A stretch of DNA of 64,000 nt. It comes from Gautieria morchelliformis. Lineage: Eukaryota > Basidiomycota > Agaricomycetes > Gomphales > Gomphaceae. Below, piece after piece: positions 53,377 through 64,000 of the stretch. The notes below the pieces were generated by a model. That model worked only from the letters and a program-made list of their open reading frames with translations. It searched no databases and was not told the origin of the DNA. The stretch is taken from contig WHVA01000285.1 of assembly GCA_015179125.1 (NCBI GenBank), positions 62,001 through 126,000 on the forward strand. Reading direction: 5' to 3'. Each line of letters begins with the position of its first letter. The first letter of the stretch is position 1. Both the position numbers and the translations under genes were made by a program.

Positions 53377-55138
53377 CTAAGTGTCAAGGTCTTCCCATGC
53401 GATCCACCGATCCTCTTCCTGGTCATGCTGGTCGAAAAGCTTGGAATAACACGGTTGACCAGGGGTGTTAAAATGTCGGTAGGGGTTTGAAGGCTCGAGT
53501 TTGGCGCCGCAGCGGTAGCAGAAATGTTGACTAGCCAGGGAAGGTCGACAACCCATGAGTATTAAAATTGACTACGTGTGAACTCACCGGCATTTCGAGC
53601 AAGTCATCTAACCACCAACTTCAGCACAATAAAGTAGTCATCAAAAAAAAAACATACATGGTTGCACCCCGCATTCTTTTGCTGAGGAAAGACTTTATGT
53701 AATTTCATGAGCGGTAAGAACAGTGACAAACTTACGACATGGACTTGACAACCAGGACAGCTGCAAGTCGTCTTTCAAATAAGTTGAGATAAGAGTAAAT
53801 AACAAACGGTCGTACGTCATAGTTTCCTTCTCCATCCATGTTCGGTTTAACTGTTCCTCCCGGAACTTGGCTACCAGTTTCAAAACATTGGCCTTTCCAT
53901 GTCGCTTTTCGATAGTTGACCGCTCTGTAGAACCCTCTGGGTACTGAAGATACATTTGAACAAATTCAGCTGTTGTAAGGAGGGAGCACGAGGTATGTGG
54001 ACCATGCCACGCGCGACGGCAATACATGCAGAACGCAAAGCCGCATTCGCATAATCTGAGACGATCCCACTCCGATGGGCGACCGTCTTCTGCAGGTGAT
54101 GGGGGTAAGACTGGTTGTTGGCAGGAGACCACTGGGCAGTGAATAATCGTTGGATCTTATCATACTTGAACATGCGCATATATACACCCGGAAGCAGTAG
54201 CTTCGTACCTTGTTCCACCTCCCGCTTTCGCAGGAGTAGCTGCCATCGTACGACTTCCTCGGCCGATACGACAGCTTTAACATCCTCGGTAGACGCCTGT
54301 CTATCCTCTTTAACGCAGTTGGGATCAGGACAACCAACTCGCGCGACATCGCCCTCCTTGATGCAATGCCCCCAGAAACTGCCTAAGCAGTCACGACAGG
54401 CGACATGAGAACAGGGTGATAGAGAAATGCAGCGGGTTCCAGGAAGCCGATTGAGACATATAGGACAGCTGTGAGTTGCGGCTCGGAAATGGGCGTCAAG
54501 GACAGACGCATTGTGCGCGGCGAGGGTTAACCAGAGGACCCGTGGCGTTGAACTTGCAAGACTGCACAGCAATCACTACAGTGTTAACAGTACAAGTCAG
54601 AATAACTATGGTTTGACATTACTTGATGGATGTTGGACTCGAATATAGGAATGAGAGGAGTTCTCCGTTCCGTATGTGATCCATCCATATACCAAGCACA
54701 TTTTCCTTGTCCCATAATGCAAATAGCCTGTTCTCGAGTATTTTGAGGGTATCAGCAGAGAGCCAATCATGGAGAGATTCCAGCGAATGGATGATAGGTG
54801 GTTGTTCGAGAGGATATGTGGGCGGGAGAAGCAACTTCAGAAGAAGTGGTGGGAGATGAGATACACTGACGGTATACACTATGTTCGCGCTATTATGTTC
54901 CACGATGTGGACTGGAGTAGGCTCTGGCAGCTGAACGGCAACTTGGAGAACGAATTGCTCGCCGTATTCTGGCCGCTCGGATGGCAAAAAATCAGGATAC
55001 GTAGACTGTAAATGATGATATCGGATGCATCTAATAAGCTCAGCCAGTATGGAGAAAACTGTTCACCTGTAGAGCCAGCCACTCTTGTTCCTGCGATTCT
55101 CTACATGATTCAGAGCACAATTCGTCAGAGGGAGCCAT
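53377..55138 (-). CDS. RBR-type E3 ubiquitin ligase (RNF14/Itt1-like)
   Basis: Starts MAPSDELCSESC. The N-terminal RWD domain spans QSTYPDFLPS, LLLKLLLPPTYPLEQPP and a helix (ADTLKILENRLFALWDKE). RING1 is CPICLNRLPGTRCISLSPC with HVACRDCLGSFW and CPDPNC. IBR: CPVVSCQQP, then LCECGFAFCMYCRRAWHGPHTSC. RING2 is CSCPGCQVHVEKNAGCNHMTC, then CHFCYRCG, with the expected catalytic cysteine in GCNH. The order RWD-RING1-IBR-RING2 defines the RNF14 group; yeast Itt1 is the counterpart. The tail DQEEDRWIAWEDLDT ends at 53377. The pieces are spread over several exons with 45-60 nt introns. It is divergent from URB2, with 90 bp between starts. Confidence 0.85.
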
Positions 55139-55228
55139 TACGTCCCAACCATTACATAATACTACAGTACAAAGTCGATAAGTAGACGCGATAGACGCCG
55201 AAACTGCCCTCGAAGGAAATTGTCATAC

Positions 55229-58200
55229 ATGGTCCAAACCCATGATTCTGAGGACTATCTGCACTCATCGCAGTCGTTCGTTCGTGCGCTCAAGTCGAGC
55301 ACAGATCCTCCTCGCGAAAATGGGCCTACTAAGATTCAGATTGCCCGCATGGGATGGGATTCACGCACTCTTTACGTGCCTCGCAAGGCTGGCTTGATCG
55401 TGGAGTGGATGTTCACTAGGTTTCATAAGGAAAAATCGCGTAGGGGGTGCGCGATAAATGTTCAATTACTTGAGCGCACTCTTGACTGACCTGTCTAAGT
55501 CACGAGAATCCTTTGCTTGACATTGATCACTGGTCTTTACTTGCTGATATTGTCACCTGTCCAGGTGACACTCAAATCGAACCTATCATTTCCCAGACCT
55601 CAATTCCGACTCTGGTCGCCTCGTTTATCGGATTGTATCCCACTATTCCTGCCGATACACGCAGCCGCCTTCTTAGTCCTCTCCTCCAAGCCCTCGGCGT
55701 TTTTTGGCCTATTGCAATGCAGCGAGTAGGTTTGGACGCATTAGCTGAATGTCTTTGGCCATCACTCGCAGTCACAGATCAGCTTAGCAACGATGTCGAC
55801 ACCGATGGCTTGGTCGGTATACTCACCATCGTGCTTACTGGGTATCACACTGCGTTTGAAAATGCAAATTCTGCTGCTCGGAAAAAGGTTAGCAAGCCAG
55901 CAGCATGACATGATCACCCTATAGGTCTAATTTCTTCAGGCATATACCGCAATCTCTCAGCACCAGCTTATTCCATGGCTGAGCGCTTTGCATTGTGTTT
56001 CATCCACGCATCCTCTGCATCGTCTCTTATATTCCGTTGGCACAGACATACTTTACAATCCAGATTCCCTTCGCGCTTTTCTAGAAACTAACCCCAATTC
56101 AAAAGCCAATAGTGACATTTATGCTACTCTTTTTGGCACTTCCACAGCACATGACCGAACAACCCAGACTTCCCTGCGTAGGCTGCTTCCAGATCTCTAC
56201 AGAGACTATATTCTAGCTCTACACAAGCACCGTTCTTCCCTGTTCGCATGGACCCCCGTAGGGCAACAAACACGTGAAAGTATTCGTCTTGCGGCTCTGC
56301 GCTTTGGAGTCGAATGTTTGGGATGGCTAAAGGAGACAGAAGGAGAGGAAATACTGGAATCGATTTGGGAAGCAACGGTAGAGATCTTACGACTGACGGA
56401 GAAAGAGGCGCTTTTTGATATCACTGAGAACGGCGCTCACATCTCAAGGTTGAAAAAGGTAGCTGAAGATGCTCTCAAACATTTGGATTGTGCATGGGAT
56501 GGTGTGTTCACACTTGTTGAAACCGCCATTTTTGACTCAATTTTTATATTTTATGTCATTGAGACTCGCAGTCTCCGCTGGCCACACTTGCATTAGACGT
56601 GTTCTCCTGCCTTCAGCGTATACATCCTGAGCTCAGTGTCGAGTTCATTCCACCCATATTGAACCGCCTCGTAACGGTACGCTCACGCACTTTGCTTTCT
56701 CTTCTTGCCAAATAACTAGTTATAAGGCTTCGCCTGCACTTGATCGCCCTGTGTGGACCTTCCTCAGCCAGCTCACGTCTTACCATTCCAAGACTCGGAC
56801 GTTACATACCCTTATATCGCTCCTGCTCTCTGCATTAACCGCCTCCTTCCCTTTTCTTCACTCCGCTGATCCACGGGCCACTTATATCATGTGTGCACGC
56901 TCACCACTTTTGTCCTTGACATTCATGGATGAGCTCACCACTGCCCTCCGCACATATGTCACACCCGGACAGGCGGACGATATTGTGCGATCGGTCGAGG
57001 CGGCATTGGAAAGCTTCCTTTGCCTCCGAGAGGCTTCCCAAGAGCCAGAGCGGAAGCGTCGAAAAGTGGGCTCGAATGACGAGAATGCCCTCCAAGTCAG
57101 CGGAAACAGAGACACTAGTCAGTGTGTCATCAAGTTTGCACTTGTGGTCCGCTTGGGGACGACTACGCTAAGGACAGTATTACGCAAGAGGGCGGGTAAG
57201 GACGCGATGGAAAGGGCGAAAACATGCTTGTCAAATCTGGATGCACTGATCTCGAGGTCATTACGCACTATCTTCCATTCAGAGGGTGCAGCCGGTGATC
57301 CGAATGCCATGATCCGAAGAAAGCGATCGCGATCGGAACATGTCGATGACTCTCAGTGGACGCGTCAATGCCAGGGTTCGACTGTTTTAAGGTTGTGGTA
57401 TGAACTATTTGCAGGGAGTGACCCAGCATGGAGGACCATAGACGCGGGGGAGAGTTGGGTTGCCACTGCGACTTTAGATCAACTGAGCGACGCATTTAAC
57501 ACTTGCATGGATCAAGACGAATTCCCTGAACTACACGTGGAAATTGTAAGTCACGATAATGAGTGTCGAGGGTAACTGACATCATATGCTAGGGTCGCGT
57601 ACTATTTTTCCGTAGAGCTACGTATGGTCCAGAGTTAGACAGGAAAGAGTGGCTAGCATATGACACCATTTTGGGCTATGTCGAGGCGAACCTTCTCGTG
57701 GGCGACACATGTCCGGCGAACTCGGATTCAACCCAATCTCGTTCACCTTATATCACCAGACAACAGAGTGCCCTTGCACTGTGGCGCTTGATGTTAGAGC
57801 GGCATTTATCAATCATAGAGTGAGTTTGGTTATCCTGCCGATAAAGAGCACTTGACTGAACCTTTATCATAGTCTGCACGCATCCCAGCAGCAGCTTGAT
57901 CGCTTCGCCCGTCTGATGATTAGGGTTCAAGTCGATCTGCTCCGTAGTGGACAAGACCAACCTCCATCTGCAGCACTTATCTTGCAGCGCGCGTTTACTT
58001 CTGCAAGTTTTTGGGAGTGTGGTAACTTCCGATGTGAGTGACTGCGGTCAGTTTGGATCGAGTTGTATACCGACTTTGCCGACGCGCTGCTTTAGTGAGG
58101 ATGCTCTCGGCCTTGGACAAGCAGACGTCTGTGCTCGGATCAGTGGACGCTCAAAAATGGTTGTCCGCTGTTAGCGCTGAGTCGAGCAGTTCCTTCGATG

Positions 58201-60465
58201 CACTCTCCAATGCAGGCAATGTGTCATTAGTTGACGTCGAAGCTGGACTAGGCGTATATAGTTTACTCCACCGCTTCCCACCTGAATACCTCTCGAGGGC
58301 TTCTAGAGTAGACCTGGCCACAAAAGCTCTGAATGCAGACATCCTTATCCGAGGGTTCAGTCCCAATAATGACCCCACTTCGCAAGGCAACGTCGAATGG
58401 AGAGCCATCTTACGCTCTTTCATTGTCAAAGTGGCAAAGCAATCCCCAATGAAATTAATTGAAGATATGGTTAGTCCACATTTGCAATATTTTAACACCG
58501 CTTTGTTCAAGAAGGTAACTCAAGGCATCAAGTCCTGAATGGATGGCATATCTCACCCTTTCGAAATATGGACCTACCGAGCCCAGTCTGGTATATACTC
58601 AAGCTACTCTAGATCTATTGTTTTTCATTCAAGCGTACGCTATCATTTTGACCTTTGCGATGCGCTCCCTCATAATAAATGCCAGTTCGGCAACACGGGA
58701 CGCTATCAGAACAGAGGGAGCCTTGCTTATCAATGTGCTAAACCACTTCTTACAATGTAGCCCATATTCCAGTGGGTATATGGGTAGCCAGCCATTGGCC
58801 CATCGCTCCCTACTACAATTTATCAACATGCTTGTGCGAGAATCCAACGTGCCCAGGTAATTTCACGATGTGTAATAACGAATACGACATCTATTTACGA
58901 CAGATCCTAGCTTCCAGGAATCTGTGCTATCACTGATCCGACAATTGTGTCTTAACCTCGAAGCACCGCTGATATCAGCAATCGAGACGATGCTCGGTCA
59001 GCCTACAGCTGCTGACTTTCTTGCTTCAGAGTGGATAATCGATGCCTGGCAGGCTCTTCTCTCTCTCAGACATCGATTTTCAATACGTCGGTATCCCTCA
59101 TTAGGACTACTACAGCATACTAAAATGCTCACACAGCGCCACCTGTGGAAAGATATGGCCAAAGGCTTCTGGTTGAAGCAACGCGTATTATAGGCTCTAG
59201 TACCTCTGAGGCGCTTCTCATTCCCGACAAATTTCGCGCGGCCATGCTCTCCCTTCTAGTTACAGAAGGCCAATTATTACCAAAATTTGACTGTCGGTCT
59301 GTGTTGAGTATTACGGCAGCATACCTCCACTTGACCTTGCCGAATATACATGGTCAGTGATACATCCTTCGATCTGCTTCGCTCAAGTTATGATTAACCC
59401 TCATTAGAGACTGCCTGTGATATTCCTATCAGCCGTGCCAGCGAATCATTTTCTGTTGCACAGTATGAATGTGCGTTGGGCCTTGTGGAAGAAGGGTTGA
59501 AGGATAGTCCCGGAGACCAACCCCAGCTCATTACGCTGATGCGTTTGTCAACTCTTTTCATGCGGGAACCCCCCGAGCGTAAGCATACTTGCGAGGCGGT
59601 TATAGAGAAGAACTCTAACATGCCGAACAGGGACTTCTAAACTCTCACATGAGCATGTGTCACGATGCCTACGAATATTTTTGGATCGTCCGGTATTCAT
59701 GGACTGTTCATCAAAACTCACCATGAAAATCGTGGACTTCGTCCAGTTTCAGTGCACCGAACGAGTAAGATTCATTCCCTGATTGACAGACGTTTTCTAA
59801 CATGTTCCTGAAAGGCTGCGTCGCTCAATGCCTTAGATGTCGCCTGCATATTATCTATCGTGTCCAAATTATTAGTGGGATCCACGGACCACGAAGAGCG
59901 TTCATCCCCTTATATTTTCCAAACAATCGTTACCGTCCTGAGTGCCCTAGTTCGGTTGCGTCGAGATCTGCTGGCCCCTCTCTTACCCCAGCTGTGCGTG
60001 GTCTTGCGACAGCTTATTTTCTTGATCCGGGGGGTTCGCCCACTTCTCGGTATCAAGCAATATCGCATCGTCGCAGATACTTTTCCGAAGTGGATCTACC
60101 CCATGGATACCCTCAAAGAAGCGGAGGCGGGATCATTGGGACGTCTCTTGACAGCCTTTACCACAAAATCTTTCGTTCGCAGCCACAATAGCGATTTGCA
60201 GAAAGCGGATTCGTTGGCCCGGCCTTTCGTCCGACACGCTCCCTATGTCCTATTATCCTATCTTGAAATCATGAACGACCCTCTGAGTGTGTTGTCCGTC
60301 AGCATTCGACGCGAGCTAGAGCCTGGTCTTTTTGCATTATGCACCATGATGGGAGAGTACGGGCGGGACACGCTAATGGTTCAGTCTTTGGACGTCGGGG
60401 GCAAAGCAGTGCTTAAATCACTTTGGAAAGAATATGACAAGCAGAAATACATCGGTAGAGGCTGA
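55229..60465 (+). CDS. URB2: Ribosome biogenesis protein of the Urb2/Npa2 family
   Basis: A very long, mostly alpha-helical protein over many exons. It starts MVQTHDSEDYLHSSQSFVRA. Helical repeat-like stretches include LLDIDHWSLLADIVTC, IPADTRSRLLSPLLQALGVFW and RESIRLAALRFGVECLGWL. The C-terminal Urb2/Npa2 domain is well preserved: SPYIFQTIVTVLSALVRLRR, RHAPYVLLSYLEIMNDPLS, ELEPGLFALCTMMGEYGRD and VLKSLWKEYDKQKYIGRG. In yeast, Urb2 works in early 60S assembly with Urb1/Npa1 and Rsa3. Low overall conservation makes the middle exons uncertain. It is the second ribosome-assembly gene in this block after UTP4, with only the RBR ligase between them. Confidence 0.8.
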
Positions 60466-60490
60466 ACTGTATTTATGGACGGCTTCGTTA

Positions 60491-62008
60491 TCATGTCTTG
60501 GGCTTACCCCGGACTCTAACGTATACGTCCCTGTAGTCGGTGCTAGGTCTGTCGGCTCCCCCTTCTACAGGGGGTTCTTCGGTTGACCCGTTTGGTTGTA
60601 TCGCCTTTTTCTCATCAGCCATATTCTTGAGGAGATTTATGAAATCATCAACAGCTTCGGGACTCGTCTGGATATGCACGACCAGTCGGGATCCACCAAC
60701 TTTAATAGGATCGGGTAGGAGGGCAGCCCGTTCCATTATCTCCATGTAATCCAGTCCGATGGGGGTCGGGTTGTAGAAGACCTGCAGGTCAACTACTAAG
60801 CATATGCAAGCAGATTCGAGGTAAGAAACCTTTACCATGCACGTCTCCGCCGGAGAGGTAATGCCAACCCCTATATCTTGAAGGCCTTGTTCGAGTTTTC
60901 TTGTTAAGTCGTGTACGCCTGGCAAGAGCTCGAAGTTATGTGTAAGAGCATATGCTGCGGCACCAGCTAAAATGCCAGTCTGACGCATACCCCCTCCAAA
61001 AAGTTTCCTGAGCCATCGCGCGCGGGAAATGAATTCAGTGCTTCCGACAAGGCATGAACCTACAGGTGCGCCTACGTTATGAGACGCAGGATGAGTACGT
61101 AAACACGCATTGAGGAAGCAGTCCAAACCTAGGCCTTTGCTGAAACAGCAGCTGATAGAATCGAAAGGGTCACAAAGTTCTGAAAGTGATGTTCCTGTCT
61201 CTGCAGCGACGTGCCAGATACGGGCGCCATCCAAGTGCATACGGATGCCTTCTGACCTGGCCAGTTCAGATATCTTGAGAATCTCATCCTGAGGGATTAT
61301 ACACCCAAGGATGGTATTTTCTAATGCAATTACCCGAGTTGGAGCACTGTGTGACCTTTAACAGGTGAACAGACGAGGTTACACCAGATCACCAACAAAT
61401 GGACATCAGAGCCTGTTATAACATGTTTCTCAACATCCAACAATGTTAAATGGTGACCTGTTTCTGAGGTAAGGCTTGACCGACCGATTGGAACTGTAAA
61501 ACCTACCGTTGGAGGGAATAACAGCTGTGACAGCAGCTTGAGAGTGATACGCGGCCCCCCCAGCCTCATAGCTTGGGGATACCATCAGACACAACATACA
61601 CTTGCTCTGGAGTTTCACTTGCCTATTGATATGGGAGCGGATATCACACAAGACCGAATGTGGAGGTTGCGTGAGATGTGCTCGGAGAGCAATCTGGTTT
61701 GACATAGACCCAGACGGGACGAAAAGAGCGGCTTCTTTGCCAAATAATCGAGCAACGTGACTCTCCAGGTGCAGTGTCGAAGGTTCTTCATAAACGTCGT
61801 CACCTAGCGAGGCCAACGTTGCGTAGGCGTACATTTCCTTGGTAGGGACTAAATAAATGCAAGGTTACAGGTCCAGAAATGGATACCCTTTCAAAATATA
61901 ATAGCAATACCCGTTACTGTATCAGCTGGAATTCGTTTGTAAGACGACATCAAGCAAGGAACACAGGAGGAGCTCACAAATAAAACTTCTGGAGACAGCG
62001 TGGGCCAT
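60491..62008 (-). CDS. GLY1: Low-specificity L-threonine aldolase
   Basis: PLP enzyme that splits threonine (and allo-threonine) into glycine and acetaldehyde. Start 62008 gives MAHAVSRSFI, joined over an intron to SDTVT and then VPTKEMYAYATLASLGDDV. The next blocks are VARLFGKEAALFVPSGSMSN, EAGGAAYHSQAAV and MHLDGARIWHVAAETG, then SCCFSKGLG joined to APVGSCLVGS. The lysine of SKGLGAPVGS binds PLP. LFGGGMRQTGILAGAAAYAL and RLVVHIQTSPEAVDDF complete the fold. A C-terminal extension after ADEKK is variable and ends in GKPKT. Upstream in-frame ATGs could extend the N-terminus. It converges on URB2, 25 bp between stops. Confidence 0.88.
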
Positions 62009-62228
62009 TGCCTCAGTGTCCACAGGTCGAAGGTTGACATCGACCTTGACTTGTTGCGCAATCTTGTCTCTCGCAGTTTGAAGACTGGGCATACTAGCTT
62101 GAGAGTGAGTGGAAACAAACACTAATGTACTTCTCAGACTCACCATGTCTATATTATGACCGAACGGCAGCCGGCTCTGAGATTTCCACTCCGCTTTGAG
62201 ACTGACCTGACCTGATACCGACTTACAC

Positions 62229-62621
62229 ATGGGAAACGTATGTGTTCAAATGGGACATATTCGGTTCACCTCTTCCCTTTTAACTCGTTTTATAGGGTGC
62301 CAAAGCTCAACAGAAACGAGAACGAGCAGGAAAGGGTGGCCCTAAGGAAGCCAAGAGCTCGTTGAAAGTCAACGAGCAGGCCAGAAATATACAGTGCACA
62401 GTCTGCAAGCAAACGTTCGTGAGTATATGTTTCACTGTAGTTTGTATATTGTTTACATACGATGTCGTAGTTGGTGACCACGCGACAGCCAGCGTAAGTT
62501 TGGACTCAAGCAATCACTTGATGTTGTATTTACAAGACTTCCCTCCAGCCTTGAGGAGCATGCATCCAACCGACACTCGAAGACCCTTGATGTTTGTTTC
62601 CCTACCTTTGGGAAAGCATAA
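62229..62621 (+). CDS. Small zinc-binding protein (At2g23090/SERF-associated family)
   Basis: Exons 62229-62237, 62296-62418, 62471-62493 and 62537-62621 give 79 residues. The first exon is 9 nt (MGN) and the third 23 nt. The protein reads MGNGAKAQQKRERAGKGG, NIQCTVCKQTF, LVTTRQPALPSSLEEHA and SNRHSKTLDVCFPTF. The pattern C-x2-C...H-x4-H and the basic GAKAQQKRER start are typical of a small family conserved in fungi, plants and animals, of unclear function. The model depends on the two tiny exons; each restores the family reading exactly. Confidence 0.85.
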
Positions 62622-62984
62622 CTCAGCATCCCGTTATCGTTCATACCTGGGCTAGTGGCACCGACTTGCGACATAGAAACGCGCTGCTTTAACGCACGCA
62701 GTATGGATTTTTCTTTAGCTGCTCTAGAATGTTGTCGTTTGTTCTGGTGAGGATTGTTGTTACATGTTAGCCTTGCATGGCGATTACAGTCTAGACGTTT
62801 GAGTTCTGGGGCCATCCCTCAATTTCTTCGCTGGTATACCATGCATGGTAGAATTTCTCTGAGGACAGTCATTGCAATCGCTGCTGGCTTCGCTGGGGCA
62901 ATGTATCAGTGTGGCATAACGCCACAGCACCATGTGCATATCAATGTCCTTTGATGTCCTATGGAAGCTCGACCCCCACAGGAA

Positions 62985-64000
62985 TCACCCGCCTCTTCGT
63001 AAAAGCCACCACACTCCAATACCCATACCGAAAAGAATGCCGATGGCGCGCAGTACAATTACGACAACCAGTGCCTTGCGTACAGCTGCATAAAAAGCGT
63101 TCAAAGCCGTGCCGGCCCAGTTTATCCTAAGGTGATATAGTAAGCCCCCGAGTCCTGTGGTGAAACACCTTACGCACCGTTTGTCGTTGCTGCCACCAGA
63201 CACTACACTAGCTTCCCATCCGCGCACTACATCGCGGTATCGCTTACCGAATACCCTAAGCAGCATGTCAAACAATGCTCAAAACACGAATACATGTTCA
63301 AACCATATCCAGAAGTTAACATCCGGGTATGAAAATCGCGGAAATACAGAACTGACAGACGGAAGTCTCAGCACCCGGGGGGGAAAGGGTTGACTATTCC
63401 ATGAACACGCACGTCATTGAAGGAGCTGAGGCAAGTCCCATGACTCCATCACTGTTGTCTGAACAATGCGTGATAAAAGGGCAGTCGGAAAGCGGCCCAG
63501 ATGCTTGCTTACCTCGAACTAACGGTGCATGCATGCACACAAGCAGGTCGAGAGTCATTCCGAGAGTCAAACCCCAAAGCTTCAGTTCTCTGGGCCGTCG
63601 TATGGTGCTATCCTGCTCCTGGCGTTTGGGTTCTTGTTTCATGGGACGGTCCAAGATGAGTGCCGAAAACTGCATGCTTCCGACAAGGACGCGAACGAGA
63701 ATTCTTATCCACGAATGTCGAGGAGCCATGCGAGAAGCGACGTCCACAGTCACGTTAGAGAAAGTGGGGTCCTGGATCGATAATTTCGAGAGGGGAATCC
63801 AGTGGAGTGTGGTTTCCACAGGGGGATCAGTCAGTGTGTCTGCCGGAGTTACCTGGAGAAATACTAGCGCAACACAGGCTGAGCAGTCTGATCGTATAGA
63901 ACTTAAACAGGCAAACACACCAAAGGGTGACAAGATCATAAGAAGCCGTTTACCAAGTGAGGTAGTAATCTCTCTGTCGTCGAGCTGTCCGACGCAAATG
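62985..64000 (-). CDS. Nudix hydrolase, coenzyme A diphosphatase-like, 3' part (5' end outside the window)
   Basis: Only the C-terminal part is in the window; the Nudix box would lie beyond 64000. The segment VALVFLQVTPADTL, TTLHWIPLSKLS, NVTVDVASRMAPRHSW, RILVRVLVGSMQFSALIL and LKLWGLTLGMTLDLL matches the region downstream of the Nudix box in Pcd1-like enzymes, which cleave CoA and oxidised CoA. After introns come SAPSMTCVF, PRFSYPDVNFWIW, VFGKRYRDVVRGWEASV and finally INWAGTALNAFYAAVRKA with a strongly hydrophobic end (LVVVIVLRAIGILFGMGIG), stop at 62985-62987. The last exons look like an added C-terminal membrane anchor. Joining them to the Nudix part is by splice sites and reading, not proven. 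Confidence 0.6.

Overview
The window is a piece of a filamentous basidiomycete genome, most likely an Agaricomycete (order not assignable from sequence alone). Evidence: intron-dense genes with mostly 45-60 nt introns, Ty3/gypsy retroelements including a chromodomain element, CpG decay in the transposons, and fungal genes such as SPC7, ICE2, DUG3, UTP4, URB2 and MTQ2. Gene models were built by hand from splice sites and family similarity; no database search was run. Where exon coordinates are given, the summed coding length is a multiple of three.

Layout. (1) 1-13,600 is a transposon graveyard. A Ty3/gypsy element on the minus strand (LTR 9815-10576, rest running off the left edge) was split by a second, chromodomain-type gypsy element (2316-8529; LTRs 492/490 bp; target duplication AGATT). 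That element was itself hit by a 368-bp solo LTR (3515-3882; target duplication AGTCT). To the right lie a DDE transposase remnant, an old RNase H fragment between degenerate LTR-like repeats, and a diverged LTR related to the inner element. (2) 13,900-40,200 is a compact block of conserved genes, often in closely spaced divergent pairs: SGT2/PCM1, DUG3, ICE2, LTP1/SH3BGR-like, an SDR, a kinesin-6-like motor, IMPase/MTQ2, ALG10/Mpv17-like, an orphan serine-rich coiled-coil protein, and SPC7/KNL1. (3) 40,200-46,250 is a sparser accessory stretch holding two tandem genes for secreted, Kex2-type repeat precursors and a Myb plus C2H2 zinc-finger regulator. (4) 47,100-64,000 is again conserved: TIM10, a 3-beta-HSD-like reductase, UTP4, an RBR ubiquitin ligase, URB2, threonine aldolase, a small zinc-binding protein, and the 3' part of a Nudix hydrolase.

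The best candidate for an undescribed system is the precursor pair at 42177-42737 and 43355-43981. Together they encode 34 copies of Ala-Asp-Trp. Almost every copy is followed by Lys-Arg or Arg-Arg and preceded by zero to three X-Pro dipeptides. Kex2 cleavage, carboxypeptidase trimming and Ste13-type dipeptidyl aminopeptidase trimming would turn 33 of the 34 units into the same tripeptide, ADW. Other points of note are micro-exons of 9-23 nt, at least four GC-AG introns, divergent start codons only 40-41 bp apart, a run of five CDK-type sites in SPC7, a strong excess of the pentamer CGGAA in the retroelements, and an LTR stem-loop whose stem covaries between families.
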